Origin: Eutrophocola sp964629325
GTDB taxonomy: Bacteria > Pseudomonadota > Gammaproteobacteria > Pseudomonadales > Pseudohongiellaceae
Assembly: GCA_964629325.1 (NCBI GenBank)
Contig: CAZVSC010000006.1
Span: 1-64,000, forward strand
DNA: 64,000 bases
Reading direction: 5' to 3'
Of the stretch, positions 9,189 to 17,330 are shown in pieces; position 1 is the stretch's first letter, and the number at the start of each line of letters is the position of its first letter. The notes under the pieces were generated by a model. It saw only the letters and a program-made list of their open reading frames with translations, did not search any database and was not told the DNA's origin. The position numbers and the translations under genes are program-made.

Positions 9189-9626
9189 TCAGCTGTCGAT
9201 ATGGACGATCAGGAGATCGCAGCCAGCCCCGTGGGTGACGCTGGAGGAGGTTGAGCCGAACAGCAGCTCCCAGCCATGGCGGCCATGGCCGCCCATGATG
9301 ATCAGGTCGGCCTCGATCTTTTTTGCCAGCTCCCGGATTTCCCGGGCGGGCTGGCCAAGCACGGTGTGCAGGCGGCTTTCCTCGATGCCGACATTGACGC
9401 CCATCTCGGTCAGGGTCGACTTGGCCTGCTTGGTGACCTCCTCGTGGAGACCCTCGATATCGACACTGGTGACTTCAACGGCATAGCCCACGGCGATGGG
9501 TTCGATGACGTGCACCATGTTGAGCTGGGCGTTGTATTGCTTGGCCAGGTTCCTGGCCTTGTCCAGTATCATGGCGGAATCCTTGGACAGGTCGACGGCC
9601 ACCAGGATGTTCTTGTAAAGCGACAT
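9189..9626 (-). CDS. Universal stress protein, UspA family
   Basis: 145 residues, a single Usp domain with the alternating beta/alpha fold start YKNILVAVDLSKDS and the C-terminal GGHGRHGWELLFGS segment. In ATP-binding members this loop reads G-2x-G-9x-G-S; here the spacing is 8, so nucleotide binding is uncertain and the protein may be of the non-ATP UspA type. Usp proteins accumulate under starvation and stress in the cytoplasm. It is a single gene with its own terminator. Confidence 0.9.
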   Translation of the reverse strand: MSLYKNILVAVDLSKDSAMILDKARNLAKQYNAQLNMVHVIEPIAVGYAVEVTSVDIEGLHEEVTKQAKSTLTEMGVNVGIEESRLHTVLGQPAREIRELAKKIEADLIIMGGHGRHGWELLFGSTSSSVTHGAGCDLLIVHIDS

Positions 9627-9775
9627 GTTCAGTCCCCTCTTGGCATTGGGTTTCGTGAAATCAGTGTAGAGATTACGCGCAGGCAGGACAAGAGGGCTTG
9701 ATCTGGCGCAAGCAGCGGGAATTGGCCGATTTCAGGATGAAAGCAGGGCGTCTCCCTGCTACCATGCGCCCCGGA

Positions 9776-10276
9776 ATGACGACCAACGACGACACCCGGA
9801 CAGGCATTATCCAGCTCGTGGCAGGCACCGACAGCCGCGGCATGCCGATTCTGGAAAAGCTGCCGGTGAAGATCCTTCATGCCGGGGAATACGAACTCCT
9901 GCAGTCGCCCTTGTTCGTGCGCGACCTGGCTGCCGGCGATATCTTCACCTGTGAGGACGACAACCCGGCCAGTTACCAGGTCCTGCGCCGCAGCGGCAAC
10001 CTCGCCATCCGCGTCTTTCGCAAGGGCGATATCGGGAAGGTGGAAGACAACCTGACGCCCGAGGTGGAAAAGCTCGGTGGCAGCCTGGACCTGAAGACTG
10101 ATCGCGGCCTGGTCTACAGCCTGCACGTGAATATCGGTTTCGCCGACATCGAGCGCCTGCTCGACGGCGTCATGGCCGACTACCCCGGTGCGGTCTGGTA
10201 CTATGGCAACATCTACGACCGCGAAGACGGCACCACCCCGCTGAACTGGTGGGACGCCTTTTTGAACCCCGTATAA
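9776..10276 (+). CDS. Conserved hypothetical protein, resembles DUF4265
   Basis: 166 residues from the start chosen here (MTTNDDTR); in-frame ATGs at 9698, 9737 and 9764 would extend it into less protein-like sequence. The core reads IQLVAGTDSRGMPILEKLP, then a stretch with IFTCEDDNPASYQVLRRSGN that resembles the DUF4265 family, whose role is unknown. No signal peptide or membrane segment, so it is probably cytoplasmic. It lies 18 bp before yaaA on the same strand and may be co-transcribed with it. Confidence 0.7.
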   Translation: MTTNDDTRTGIIQLVAGTDSRGMPILEKLPVKILHAGEYELLQSPLFVRDLAAGDIFTCEDDNPASYQVLRRSGNLAIRVFRKGDIGKVEDNLTPEVEKLGGSLDLKTDRGLVYSLHVNIGFADIERLLDGVMADYPGAVWYYGNIYDREDGTTPLNWWDAFLNPV

Positions 10277-10294
10277 GGAATCCTGAAACACCCC

Positions 10295-11071
10295 ATGCTC
10301 ATCGTGATTTCTCCAGCCAAGACGCTGGACCTGGAAAGTGACTACAAGGCCCCGGCCGCCTCCCAACCCGAATTTCTCACCGACACCCGCAAGCTCGTGA
10401 AGATCATGCGCGGCTATTCCGTCGCCGATCTCGGCAAGCTCATGCACACCAGCGAGGCCATCAGCACGCTGAACGAGGAGCGCTTCAAAACCTGGAAAAC
10501 ACCCTTCAACGAGGACAATGCCAGGGCGTCGCTGTTCACGTTCAAGGGCGATGTCTATACCGGGCTGGAGGCGGAAAATTTTTCGGATGCAGACCTGGAA
10601 TATGCCCAGGACCACCTGCGTATCCTGTCCGGACTTTACGGCGCACTAAGACCCCTGGACCTGATGCAGCCCTACCGGCTGGAAATGGGCACTGAGCTGA
10701 AAAACGAGCGCGGTAAAAACCTGTATGCCTTCTGGGGCGACAAGCTCAGCAAGGCCATCAATCGGGATCTGGCGGCACAGGGCGACAATGTCCTGGTCAA
10801 CCTGGCCTCCAATGAATACTTCAGCGCGCTGGAGAAAAAGGTCCTGGATGCGCAGGTCGTCACCCCGGTGTTCAAGGATTATTCCAGCGGGCAGTACCGG
10901 GTACTGAGCTTTTTCGCCAAAAAGGCGCGCGGCAGGATGGCCGCCTGGATCCTCAGGAACCGGGTAGCGGATGTGGCGGAATTGGCTGGCTTCAAACTGG
11001 ACGGATACAAATACAGCAAAGGCGAGTCGACGCCGGAAAAACCCGTTTTCTTGCGAAAGCCTAAAAGCTGA
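10295..11071 (+). CDS. yaaA: Peroxide stress protein YaaA
   Basis: 258 residues, the family's normal length, starting with the signature MLIVISPAKTLD and containing LSGLYGALRPLDLMQPYRLE and the conserved VLSFFAKKARGRMA. YaaA lowers intracellular unincorporated iron and limits Fenton damage to DNA during peroxide stress in E. coli; it also binds DNA. It follows the DUF4265-like gene closely. A heptamer repeat region follows its stop. Confidence 0.95.
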   Translation: MLIVISPAKTLDLESDYKAPAASQPEFLTDTRKLVKIMRGYSVADLGKLMHTSEAISTLNEERFKTWKTPFNEDNARASLFTFKGDVYTGLEAENFSDADLEYAQDHLRILSGLYGALRPLDLMQPYRLEMGTELKNERGKNLYAFWGDKLSKAINRDLAAQGDNVLVNLASNEYFSALEKKVLDAQVVTPVFKDYSSGQYRVLSFFAKKARGRMAAWILRNRVADVAELAGFKLDGYKYSKGESTPEKPVFLRKPKS

Positions 11072-11148
11072 AGGCTATAAAAATCCGCGTACCCGGGTCT
11101 GCAGTTGCCCCGCCTTGAGCTTTAAGCTTTCAGCGTTCAGCCGTCAGA
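11063..11148. repeat. Inverted heptamer repeats of the AAAGCTGA family
   Basis: GCTGAAG-type heptamers overlap the end of yaaA. A reverse-orientation run (GCTTTAA, GCTTTCA, GCGTTCA, GCCGTCA) at 11119-11147 runs into the end of the next minus-strand gene. The pair faces inward between two convergent genes and could form a long imperfect hairpin acting as terminator. The same family is at 37610-37645. Confidence 0.6.
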
Positions 11149-11395
11149 CGCCGATACTGTTCAGGGCATTGATGATCTCGCGGACCAGGCCGGCAGCCTT
11201 GGGATGCTCCTCTTCCACTTCCTGCAGCAGCATCTCTGCAGTTTCGGTAAAGTCCTCCGGGGGTTTGGGACCCTGCCATTCGGCCAGCTGGCTTTTCATG
11301 CGCGCGAGCATGGCTTCCTGCTGCGGACTGGTGTCGCTGTCTGCAAACCGGTCATGCAATTGTGTGATCAACCCTTCAATATGATGCTTTGGCAT
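11144..11395 (-). CDS. Small conserved protein, DUF4404-like
   Basis: 83 residues, acidic and mostly helical: a N-terminal helix (MPKHHIEGLITQLHDRF), a middle region with several Met and Gln, and a C-terminal helix (AAGLVREIINALNSIGV). Size and pattern resemble DUF4404, small proteins of unknown role. The gene stands alone, converges on yaaA and starts 67 bp left of the MITE-like element. Confidence 0.6.
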   Translation of the reverse strand: MPKHHIEGLITQLHDRFADSDTSPQQEAMLARMKSQLAEWQGPKPPEDFTETAEMLLQEVEEEHPKAAGLVREIINALNSIGV

Positions 11396-11461
11396 TATTC
11401 CGTCTTCCTGCGATACTGTTAGATTAAGTGTATCCCATTATTGCTGAAGCTACTTGTTTTT

Positions 11462-11734
11462 GGAGCCTCCGTTTTAGTCGCTGATGAGCCGAGTTTGAGA
11501 AGCTTTGGCGTAAATCGCTAGGCGCGTCGCGAAGGTCCCATGCAAACGCTATAGGACGAGCGGCGCAACGAAGCGAGAACGCCAAAGCGGCCAAACCCGA
11601 TGGGACGCGTCTTAGCGGCAGCCCTGCTTCGTTAGGCCGCTTACTAAGGGTATCAGCCATGAGTTGCGCGACCTGCCTCGCAGGCCTACCGCTAAACCAG
11701 CGTCTCGGCCATCATGGACTAAAATGGAGGCTCC
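11462..11734. mobile_element. 273 bp MITE-like element with about 31 bp terminal inverted repeats
   Basis: The ends are imperfect inverted copies: the left end begins GGAGCCTCCGTTTTAGTC and the right end, read inward, GGAGCCTCCATTTTAGTC; similarity continues through TGATG and GCCGAG. Nested inverted repeats lie inside (GCTTTGGCGT at 11502-11511 with its complement at 11579-11588; GTCCCAT at 11535 with ATGGGAC at 11600; a CCTGC/GCAGG hairpin near 11675). No transposase is encoded and no clear target duplication is visible. The short open frame across it (11424-11660) looks fortuitous. Together with its flanks it explains the 340 bp gene-free stretch 11396-11736. Confidence 0.65.
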
Positions 11735-11736
11735 TA

Positions 11737-12348
11737 ATGTCAAAACCGTTCTCTGAAGCCTGTGAAAACAACAAGGCACCCATCCTCGCCATTATCAGCA
11801 AGTACTTCAAGCCGGGTAAAAAAATCCTCGAGATAGGCAGCTACACCACCCAGCACGTGCAGTATTTCGCCGAGAAAATGCCGGAGGTGTACTGGCAGCC
11901 CAGTGACATTTCCGAAAACGTGCCCATCATGCTCGCCGGCCTGGAAGACGCCAAGCTGGACAATATCCGGCAACCGGTCAGCCTCGACGTCTGCGACGAA
12001 CGCTGGTCGGTCACCAAGACGGATGGCATTTTCAGCGCCAATACTCTGCACATCATGCCCGAATCCCGCATGCCCCGGTTCTTTCACGGCGCCGGCGCCA
12101 TACTGGCGCCCCATGGCTACCTGTGCGTCTATGGCCCCTTCAAGTATGGCGGCGATTTCACCAGCGAGAGTAATGCCCGCTTTGACAACTGGCTGAAAAT
12201 ACAGGATCCGGACAGCGGCATCCGCGATTTCGAACAGGCCGATGCCTTTGCTTCCAACGCGGGGCTGGCGCTGATCGCCGACCATGCCATGCCTGCCAAC
12301 AACCAGTTGCTGGTCTGGCAGAAAATGCTCAACTACTTTCCGGTCTGA
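11737..12348 (+). CDS. DUF938 SAM-dependent methyltransferase
   Basis: 203 residues from the ATG at 11737 (MSKPFSEACENNK). The start is preceded by GGAGG seven bases upstream, inside the right end of the MITE-like element. The family hallmarks KKILEIGSYTTQH (SAM-binding motif I) and WQPSDI are present; members are class I methyltransferase-fold proteins of unknown substrate. An upstream ATG at 11659 would translate the mobile element and is rejected. Its 3' end overlaps the convergent FemAB-like gene by 20 bp. Confidence 0.87.
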   Translation: MSKPFSEACENNKAPILAIISKYFKPGKKILEIGSYTTQHVQYFAEKMPEVYWQPSDISENVPIMLAGLEDAKLDNIRQPVSLDVCDERWSVTKTDGIFSANTLHIMPESRMPRFFHGAGAILAPHGYLCVYGPFKYGGDFTSESNARFDNWLKIQDPDSGIRDFEQADAFASNAGLALIADHAMPANNQLLVWQKMLNYFPV

Positions 12349-13510
12349 CCGGATCTTCCTTTTTGAAAGGCAGGTAGCAGGCGGCTTCTTTCTGGAAGCG
12401 CCGTACGTACTTTTCCTCATCCTCGAGGAAACGGTGAATCGCCTGGTCGAAATCCGGATTGGCTATCCAGTGGTTTGACCAGGTCAGGACCGGCTCGAAA
12501 CCGCGTTGTATCTTGTGTTCACCCTGGGCGCCGGAATCGAAACGGGCCAGGCCCTTTTCGATACAGTAGTCGATGCCTCGGTAGTAGCAGGTTTCAAAAT
12601 GCAGGAACTGGTACTCCTCGGTACAGCCCCAGTAGCGGCCATACAGGGTATCCCCGCCGATGAAACTGAGGGCGCCGGCGATGTATTCGTTGTCCTTCCT
12701 TGCCATGACCAGCAGAAGCCGGTCAGCCATGGTGTCACCGATCTGCGTGAAAAACTCTTCAGTCAGGTAGGGTGCACGCCCGCGCACGAAATAGGTGCTC
12801 TGGTAAAACAGGTAGAATTTTTTCCAGTGCCCGGGCGTGATGGCAGCTCCGGTCAGGCTCTCGAAACTGATGCCGGCATCCAGTACTTTCTGGCGTTCCT
12901 TGCGCATGTTCTTGCGTTTGCGGGAGCTGAAGCAGGCCGTGAAATCGTCGAAATCGGCATAACCCCGGTTGAACCACTGGTACTGGCAGCCGACGCGCTG
13001 CCGGATGCCGAGCTCCCTGAAGGCGTCGCTCTGGTCCTGGTCTGGAAACAAGACATGCCAGCTCGAGGCAGAGATCTTTTCCGCCTGCCTTGGAATGTAC
13101 ACGCTCAGCAGCCGGTAAATTTCTGCGGCGTCCTGCCCAGGCGCCATGCAGACGCGTGGGCCGGGGCATGGGGTAAAGGGGATGGCTGAAACAAGCTTGG
13201 GATAGTAGTCGTAGCCATGACGCTGGTAGGCATCGGCCCAGGACCAGTCGAAGACATACTCCCCGCGCGAGTTGTCCTTGAGGAACATGGGCATGATGGC
13301 CACAGCGTCATCGGCCTTTTCCACCAGCACGTGGTAGGGCTGCCAGCCGGTCATCGCCGTGGTGCTGCGGCTGTCTTCAAGGGCCTGGAAAAAAGCGTGG
13401 CGCATGAATGGGTAGGCTTCTCCCGCGAGGGCATTCCAGATATCCGGAGCGATATCGGCAATACTGGTCAGGAAACGCAGGTGGATGGTGTCTGGTGTTT
13501 CGGGGGTCAA
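12329..13510 (-). CDS. FemAB-like GNAT N-acyltransferase (PF04339 type)
   Basis: About 393 residues from a TTG at 13510 that has GGAG five bases upstream; the longer frame to 13621 only translates a GATAAAA repeat. Motifs of the DUF482/FemAB-like peptidogalycan-type acyltransferases are present: FMRHAFFQALEDS near the start, SSWHVLFPDQ, GCQYQWFNRGY, and RFDSGAQGEHKIQRGFEP near the C-terminus. The two GNAT-like halves transfer acyl or aminoacyl groups; the substrate is unknown. It is transcribed alone, converging on the DUF938 methyltransferase gene. Confidence 0.85.
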   Translation of the reverse strand: MTPETPDTIHLRFLTSIADIAPDIWNALAGEAYPFMRHAFFQALEDSRSTTAMTGWQPYHVLVEKADDAVAIMPMFLKDNSRGEYVFDWSWADAYQRHGYDYYPKLVSAIPFTPCPGPRVCMAPGQDAAEIYRLLSVYIPRQAEKISASSWHVLFPDQDQSDAFRELGIRQRVGCQYQWFNRGYADFDDFTACFSSRKRKNMRKERQKVLDAGISFESLTGAAITPGHWKKFYLFYQSTYFVRGRAPYLTEEFFTQIGDTMADRLLLVMARKDNEYIAGALSFIGGDTLYGRYWGCTEEYQFLHFETCYYRGIDYCIEKGLARFDSGAQGEHKIQRGFEPVLTWSNHWIANPDFDQAIHRFLEDEEKYVRRFQKEAACYLPFKKEDPVRPESS

Positions 13511-13551
13511 GACGACTCCGGACGGCGGCAGGTCAAACGGAAGGTGCAGGG

Positions 13552-13711
13552 TATAAAGATAAAGGATAAAAGATAAAAGATAAAAGGGGGGGGCAGGTCC
13601 AGGGCACCCACAGCAATACACTCAAGGCGCCCTGAATGCCTGCTGTTCCAGGGCAGGCAACCAGGGGTTAACGTGTCGTCCCCTTTTATCTTTTATCCTT
13701 TATCTTTTATC
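13552..13711. repeat. Inverted pair of GATAAAA heptamer arrays
   Basis: GATAAAA repeats run forward at 13552-13587 and reversed (TTTTATC) at 13682-13711, about 95 bp apart, in the 252 bp between the divergent FemAB-like and PHP genes. The same unit recurs at 39289-39319. The arms could pair in RNA or form a cruciform. Confidence 0.65.
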
Positions 13712-13762
13712 CCGGTGTCTGGTTCCTGCTAACATGGCAGCCTTGCCAACCGGGTTTGTTTC

Positions 13763-14623
13763 ATGTCCGACGATTTCATCGCCATCAAGAAGGTTTCCGT
13801 GCACGGCGGGCACAGCGGCCAGTTCTGCCACCACGCCAGCGATTCGCTGGAGTCGGTTGTTCGCGCCTACATCGACCAGGGCTTCACCTGGGTCGGCATC
13901 ACCGAGCACATGGCACCGCTGTCCGACGCCTGGCGGTACCCGGACGAACAGGCAGCCAACCTTGGCGCAGACTTCCTGCTGCAGCGTTTTCGCGACTATT
14001 TCGCGGAATGCCGCGCGCTTGCGGAAAAGTACCGTGACCGGATCGAGATACTGACCGCATTCGAGACGGAAACCTACGAAGGCTATGAAACCCGGGTTAA
14101 CAGGCTGGTCGATGAACTGCGACCCGATTACCTGGTGGGTTCCGTGCACCATGTCGCCGGTCACTGCATCGATTACGACGCCAGGCATTTTCAGCGCGCC
14201 GTCGCGGCCGCGGGTGGGCTGGCTGACCTCTACTGTGCCTACTTCGATGCGCAGTTCGACATGCTGTGCGCCCTTGAACCCGCAGTCGTCGGTCATTTCG
14301 ATCTCATCCGCAAGTTCGATGGCGACTACCTGCAGACATTGCAGGATGCCGCCGTGTGGGAACGGGTGGAACGCAATCTGGACTGTATCGCGGAAAAAAA
14401 TCTCATCCTGGATTTCAACCTGCGCGGTTTCGACAAGGCCGCCGAGCAGTATCCCTCGATGCCCGTATTGCGGGCAGCCATCGACCGGGACATTGCCATC
14501 GTGCCGGGAGACGACTCCCACGGGGTGAAATCCGTTGGCCGCAATTACGTGCGCGGTGTCAGCATCCTGCTCGATCTTGGTGTTGACACCAACTGGCGTA
14601 AACCGGCATTAATCCACTATTGA
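13763..14623 (+). CDS. PHP-domain histidinol-phosphatase-like protein
   Basis: 286 residues. The PHP metal-binding motifs appear in order: HGGHSGQFC near residue 14, ITEHMAP near 46, ETETYEG near 100, GSVHH near 125, GHFDLIRK near 175 and GDDSHGV at the end. This is the set of the HisK/HisJ-type polymerase-and-histidinol-phosphatase family, which hydrolyses phosphate monoesters with two or three metals. No his genes are nearby, so histidinol phosphate is only one candidate substrate. It lies 21 bp before the GFA-type gene in the same direction. Confidence 0.88.
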   Translation: MSDDFIAIKKVSVHGGHSGQFCHHASDSLESVVRAYIDQGFTWVGITEHMAPLSDAWRYPDEQAANLGADFLLQRFRDYFAECRALAEKYRDRIEILTAFETETYEGYETRVNRLVDELRPDYLVGSVHHVAGHCIDYDARHFQRAVAAAGGLADLYCAYFDAQFDMLCALEPAVVGHFDLIRKFDGDYLQTLQDAAVWERVERNLDCIAEKNLILDFNLRGFDKAAEQYPSMPVLRAAIDRDIAIVPGDDSHGVKSVGRNYVRGVSILLDLGVDTNWRKPALIHY

Positions 14624-14644
14624 TCCACTGAGGGTAATGACACC

Positions 14645-15001
14645 ATGCCTCACTACACCGGGAGCTGCCATTGCGGCGCCGTCAAATTCGAATTCGATGC
14701 GGACGAGATCACACAGGGACTCAGTTGCAACTGCTCCTTCTGCGAACGGCGTGCCGCCATCATGCTCAACCCGCCGGTTGCCGATGCCGATCTCAAGCGC
14801 ACTGTCGATGGTGATGCGCTGTCCTGTTACCAGTTTGGCAACAAGGTGGCGAAACATTATTTCTGCAACCGCTGCGGCATATACACTTTCCATGAATCCA
14901 TGCGCAAGCCTGGCTGGTTCCGTGTGAACCTCGGGGCCGTGGACGGCATCGATTCCTTTTCCCTGTCCAGGGAAGTGTTTAATGGCAGGGAACTGCTTTA
15001 A
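14645..15001 (+). CDS. GFA family (CENP-V/GFA) zinc protein
   Basis: 118 residues. The zinc-binding cysteines are in the typical order: GSCHCGAVKFEF (C8, C10), CNCSFCERR, and CNRCGIYTFH. The family was named for glutathione-dependent formaldehyde activation, but most members are of unknown activity. It follows the PHP-domain gene and ends three bases before the convergent ubiA stop. Confidence 0.9.
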   Translation: MPHYTGSCHCGAVKFEFDADEITQGLSCNCSFCERRAAIMLNPPVADADLKRTVDGDALSCYQFGNKVAKHYFCNRCGIYTFHESMRKPGWFRVNLGAVDGIDSFSLSREVFNGRELL

Positions 15002-15004
15002 CAG

Positions 15005-15955
15005 TCAGGGAACAAACAGATCCACCACGGTAAAGAAGAAAACAATCATCCCCACGTAGTTGTTGTTGAGGAAGGCGCGGAAGCAGTCCTTCGGATGGCG
15101 TTTCCAGATCAGGAACTGCTGGTAGGCAAACAGGCCTGCCGCCAGGAACAGGCCGAACTGGAACCAGCCGCCGAGATCAAAATGCTTCGCGCTCAGCGAC
15201 ATCGTCAGCAGGAACATCACCTGCAAGGTGCCGATGACAAAACGGTCGGCTTCGGCAAACAGGATCGCCGTCGACTTGATGCCGATCTTCAGGTCATCCT
15301 CCCGATCCACCATCGCGTACTCGGTGTCATACACCACCGTCCAGATGAAGTTGGCCGTGTACAGCAGCCAGGCGTACACCGGCAGCTCTCCGGTCTGCGC
15401 GGTAAACGCCATCAAGCCGCCCCATGAGAACGCCGCGCCAAGAAACAGCTGGGCCAGGTGGGTGTAGCGCTTCATGAACGGGTAGAGCACGGCCAGGCCA
15501 AGCCCGCCGAAACTCATCAGCACGGTAAGCCGGTTGGTCAGCAGCACCAGCAGGAAGGCGAGGGCGCAGAGCAGGGCGCAAAGAATCAGTGCTTCCCTGC
15601 CGCTGATGCTGCCGGTGGCCAGCGGCCGTTCACGGGTGCGCTCGACATGACCGTCGAAATCACGGTCGGCGAAATCGTTGATGCAGCAGCCGGCGGCGCG
15701 CATGAGTATTGTGCCGAGAATGAAGATCACCAGCAGCCCGATATCCGGTATGCCGCCTGCGGCGATCCACAGGCACCACAGGGTAGGCCACATCAGCAGC
15801 AGGAAACCGATGGGCCGGTCCATGCGCGCCAGGCGCCAGTAATCGGGCAGGTGGGCATGGATATGAGGAAAGTGCCGCTGAAAGGCCTGCGACATGCTGT
15901 TCTTCAATCCGCTGAAGAAAGCCTGGCAGCGGGCCAGGTAGTGGGTTTGTTCCAT
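15005..15955 (-). CDS. ubiA: 4-hydroxybenzoate octaprenyltransferase
   Basis: 316 residues with about nine membrane helices. Both Asp-rich motifs of the UbiA prenyltransferase family are present: NDFADRDFDGHVERT and DTEYAMVDREDD, together with the entry motif RMDRPIGFLLLMWPT. It attaches the polyprenyl tail to 4-hydroxybenzoate in ubiquinone synthesis at the inner membrane. The usual length is about 290, so translation may begin at the Met at residue 21 (MSQAFQRHF). No ubiC is adjacent; ubiX lies 30 kb away at 45150. Confidence 0.95.
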   Translation of the reverse strand: MEQTHYLARCQAFFSGLKNSMSQAFQRHFPHIHAHLPDYWRLARMDRPIGFLLLMWPTLWCLWIAAGGIPDIGLLVIFILGTILMRAAGCCINDFADRDFDGHVERTRERPLATGSISGREALILCALLCALAFLLVLLTNRLTVLMSFGGLGLAVLYPFMKRYTHLAQLFLGAAFSWGGLMAFTAQTGELPVYAWLLYTANFIWTVVYDTEYAMVDREDDLKIGIKSTAILFAEADRFVIGTLQVMFLLTMSLSAKHFDLGGWFQFGLFLAAGLFAYQQFLIWKRHPKDCFRAFLNNNYVGMIVFFFTVVDLFVP

Positions 15956-16047
15956 GGGGGCATTATAGTCAGACCCCCAGTGCCATTGAATAAAAGAATT
16001 GTCGCTGGTTAAATGATTTCACACGCCAACAACGGATCCACTCTGGC

Positions 16048-17328
16048 ATGGGTAAACTGAAGCTGCACTGGCAGATCCTGATCGCCATCGTCCTTGCCGC
16101 GATCGCCGGCTCCCTCACCGGCACCGACGGCGGCTTGTTCGGCGTGACCTTCTACCAGGTTTACGATTTCGTCGGCACGCTGTTCATGAACGCCCTGCGC
16201 ATGATCATCGTGCCCCTGATCATGGCCTCCATCATCGTCGGCATCTCCAGCCTGGGCAGCGGCAGTGACCTGGGCCGGCTTGGCGGCAAGACCATCCTCT
16301 ACTACGCGTTCTCCAGCACACTGGCCATCCTGATCGGCCTGTTCTTCGTCAACCTGTTCGCCCCGGGTATCTCCGGTGGCCAGCCGGTGGGCGAGTCGCT
16401 CAACCTGACTCTGGACGACACCCAGGTGGCCTCGGCGATTGCCAGCGTGGAAGGACGCGGGGGCGGCGACATCGTGCAGATCTTTATCCGCATGATCCCG
16501 ACCAATGTCGTGGCCGCCGCGGTAGAAGGTGAAATGCTGGGCCTGATTTTCTTCAGCCTGGTGTTCGGCTTCTTCATGACACGGATTCCGGCCAGGCAGA
16601 GCGAGGTGCTCATCACCTTCTGGCGCGGCATCTCCGAAACCATGATGAAGATCACCATGTGGGTGATGAAGTTCGCCCCTTACGGCGTCTTTGGCCTGGT
16701 GGCCGAAACGGTCGCCTCGACCGGTTTCGCCGCCTTCCGTCCGCTGCTGCTGTTCTTCATCACCGTCATGCTGGCACTGGCTGCGCACGCCTTCATTGCC
16801 CTGCCATTGCTGCTGAAATACGTCGGCAAAGTGCGGCCCACACGCCACCTGAAGGCCATGGCGCCCGCCATGCTCACGGCGTTTTCATCTGCCTCGAGCA
16901 GCGGCACGTTGCCGCTGACCATGGAGTGCGTGGAAAAGAATGCCGGCGTGTCGGAGCGCACCACCAGTTTCGTGCTGCCGCTGGGCGCCACCATCAACAT
17001 GGACGGCACGGCGCTGTATGAATGCGTGGCGGCCATTTTCCTCGCCCAGGCCTATGGCCTGGAACTGACGGTTGCCACCCAGTTCACCGTGGTGCTGATC
17101 GCCCTGCTGACCTCGATTGGTGTGGCCGGCATTCCCGCCGCCAGCCTGGTGGCGATCACGGTTATCCTGACGGCGATCGGCCTGCCGGTGGAAGCCATCG
17201 GTCTGCTGCTGGTCACCGACAGGGTGCTGGACATGAGTCGCACCGCCGTGAATATTTTTTCAGATTCCTGCGGCGCGGTGATCATCGCCAAGAGTGAGAA
17301 AGAGACCGGTATCCTCGAAGGCCCCTGA
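16048..17328 (+). CDS. Dicarboxylate/amino acid:cation symporter (DAACS)
   Basis: 426 residues, eight membrane helices and two re-entrant hairpins expected. Family signatures are visible: the Ser-rich hairpin SSASSSGTLPLT, the NMDGT cation motif in LGATINMDGTALYE, and DRVLDMSRTAVN near the C-terminus. Such carriers (GltP/DctA type) take up glutamate, aspartate or C4-dicarboxylates with sodium or protons. The substrate cannot be chosen from sequence alone. It ends 2 bp from the convergent serine-hydrolase gene. Confidence 0.93.
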   Translation: MGKLKLHWQILIAIVLAAIAGSLTGTDGGLFGVTFYQVYDFVGTLFMNALRMIIVPLIMASIIVGISSLGSGSDLGRLGGKTILYYAFSSTLAILIGLFFVNLFAPGISGGQPVGESLNLTLDDTQVASAIASVEGRGGGDIVQIFIRMIPTNVVAAAVEGEMLGLIFFSLVFGFFMTRIPARQSEVLITFWRGISETMMKITMWVMKFAPYGVFGLVAETVASTGFAAFRPLLLFFITVMLALAAHAFIALPLLLKYVGKVRPTRHLKAMAPAMLTAFSSASSSGTLPLTMECVEKNAGVSERTTSFVLPLGATINMDGTALYECVAAIFLAQAYGLELTVATQFTVVLIALLTSIGVAGIPAASLVAITVILTAIGLPVEAIGLLLVTDRVLDMSRTAVNIFSDSCGAVIIAKSEKETGILEGP

Positions 17329-17330
17329 GC

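Noticed and set aside
11424..11660. 78-residue open frame on the minus strand
   Set aside because: It lies mostly within the MITE-like element, has no family resemblance and no convincing start signal.
13511..13621. N-terminal extension of the FemAB-like protein
   Set aside because: The extra residues translate a GATAAAA repeat and read as an artificial hydrophobic run; a TTG with GGAG at the right distance lies inside.
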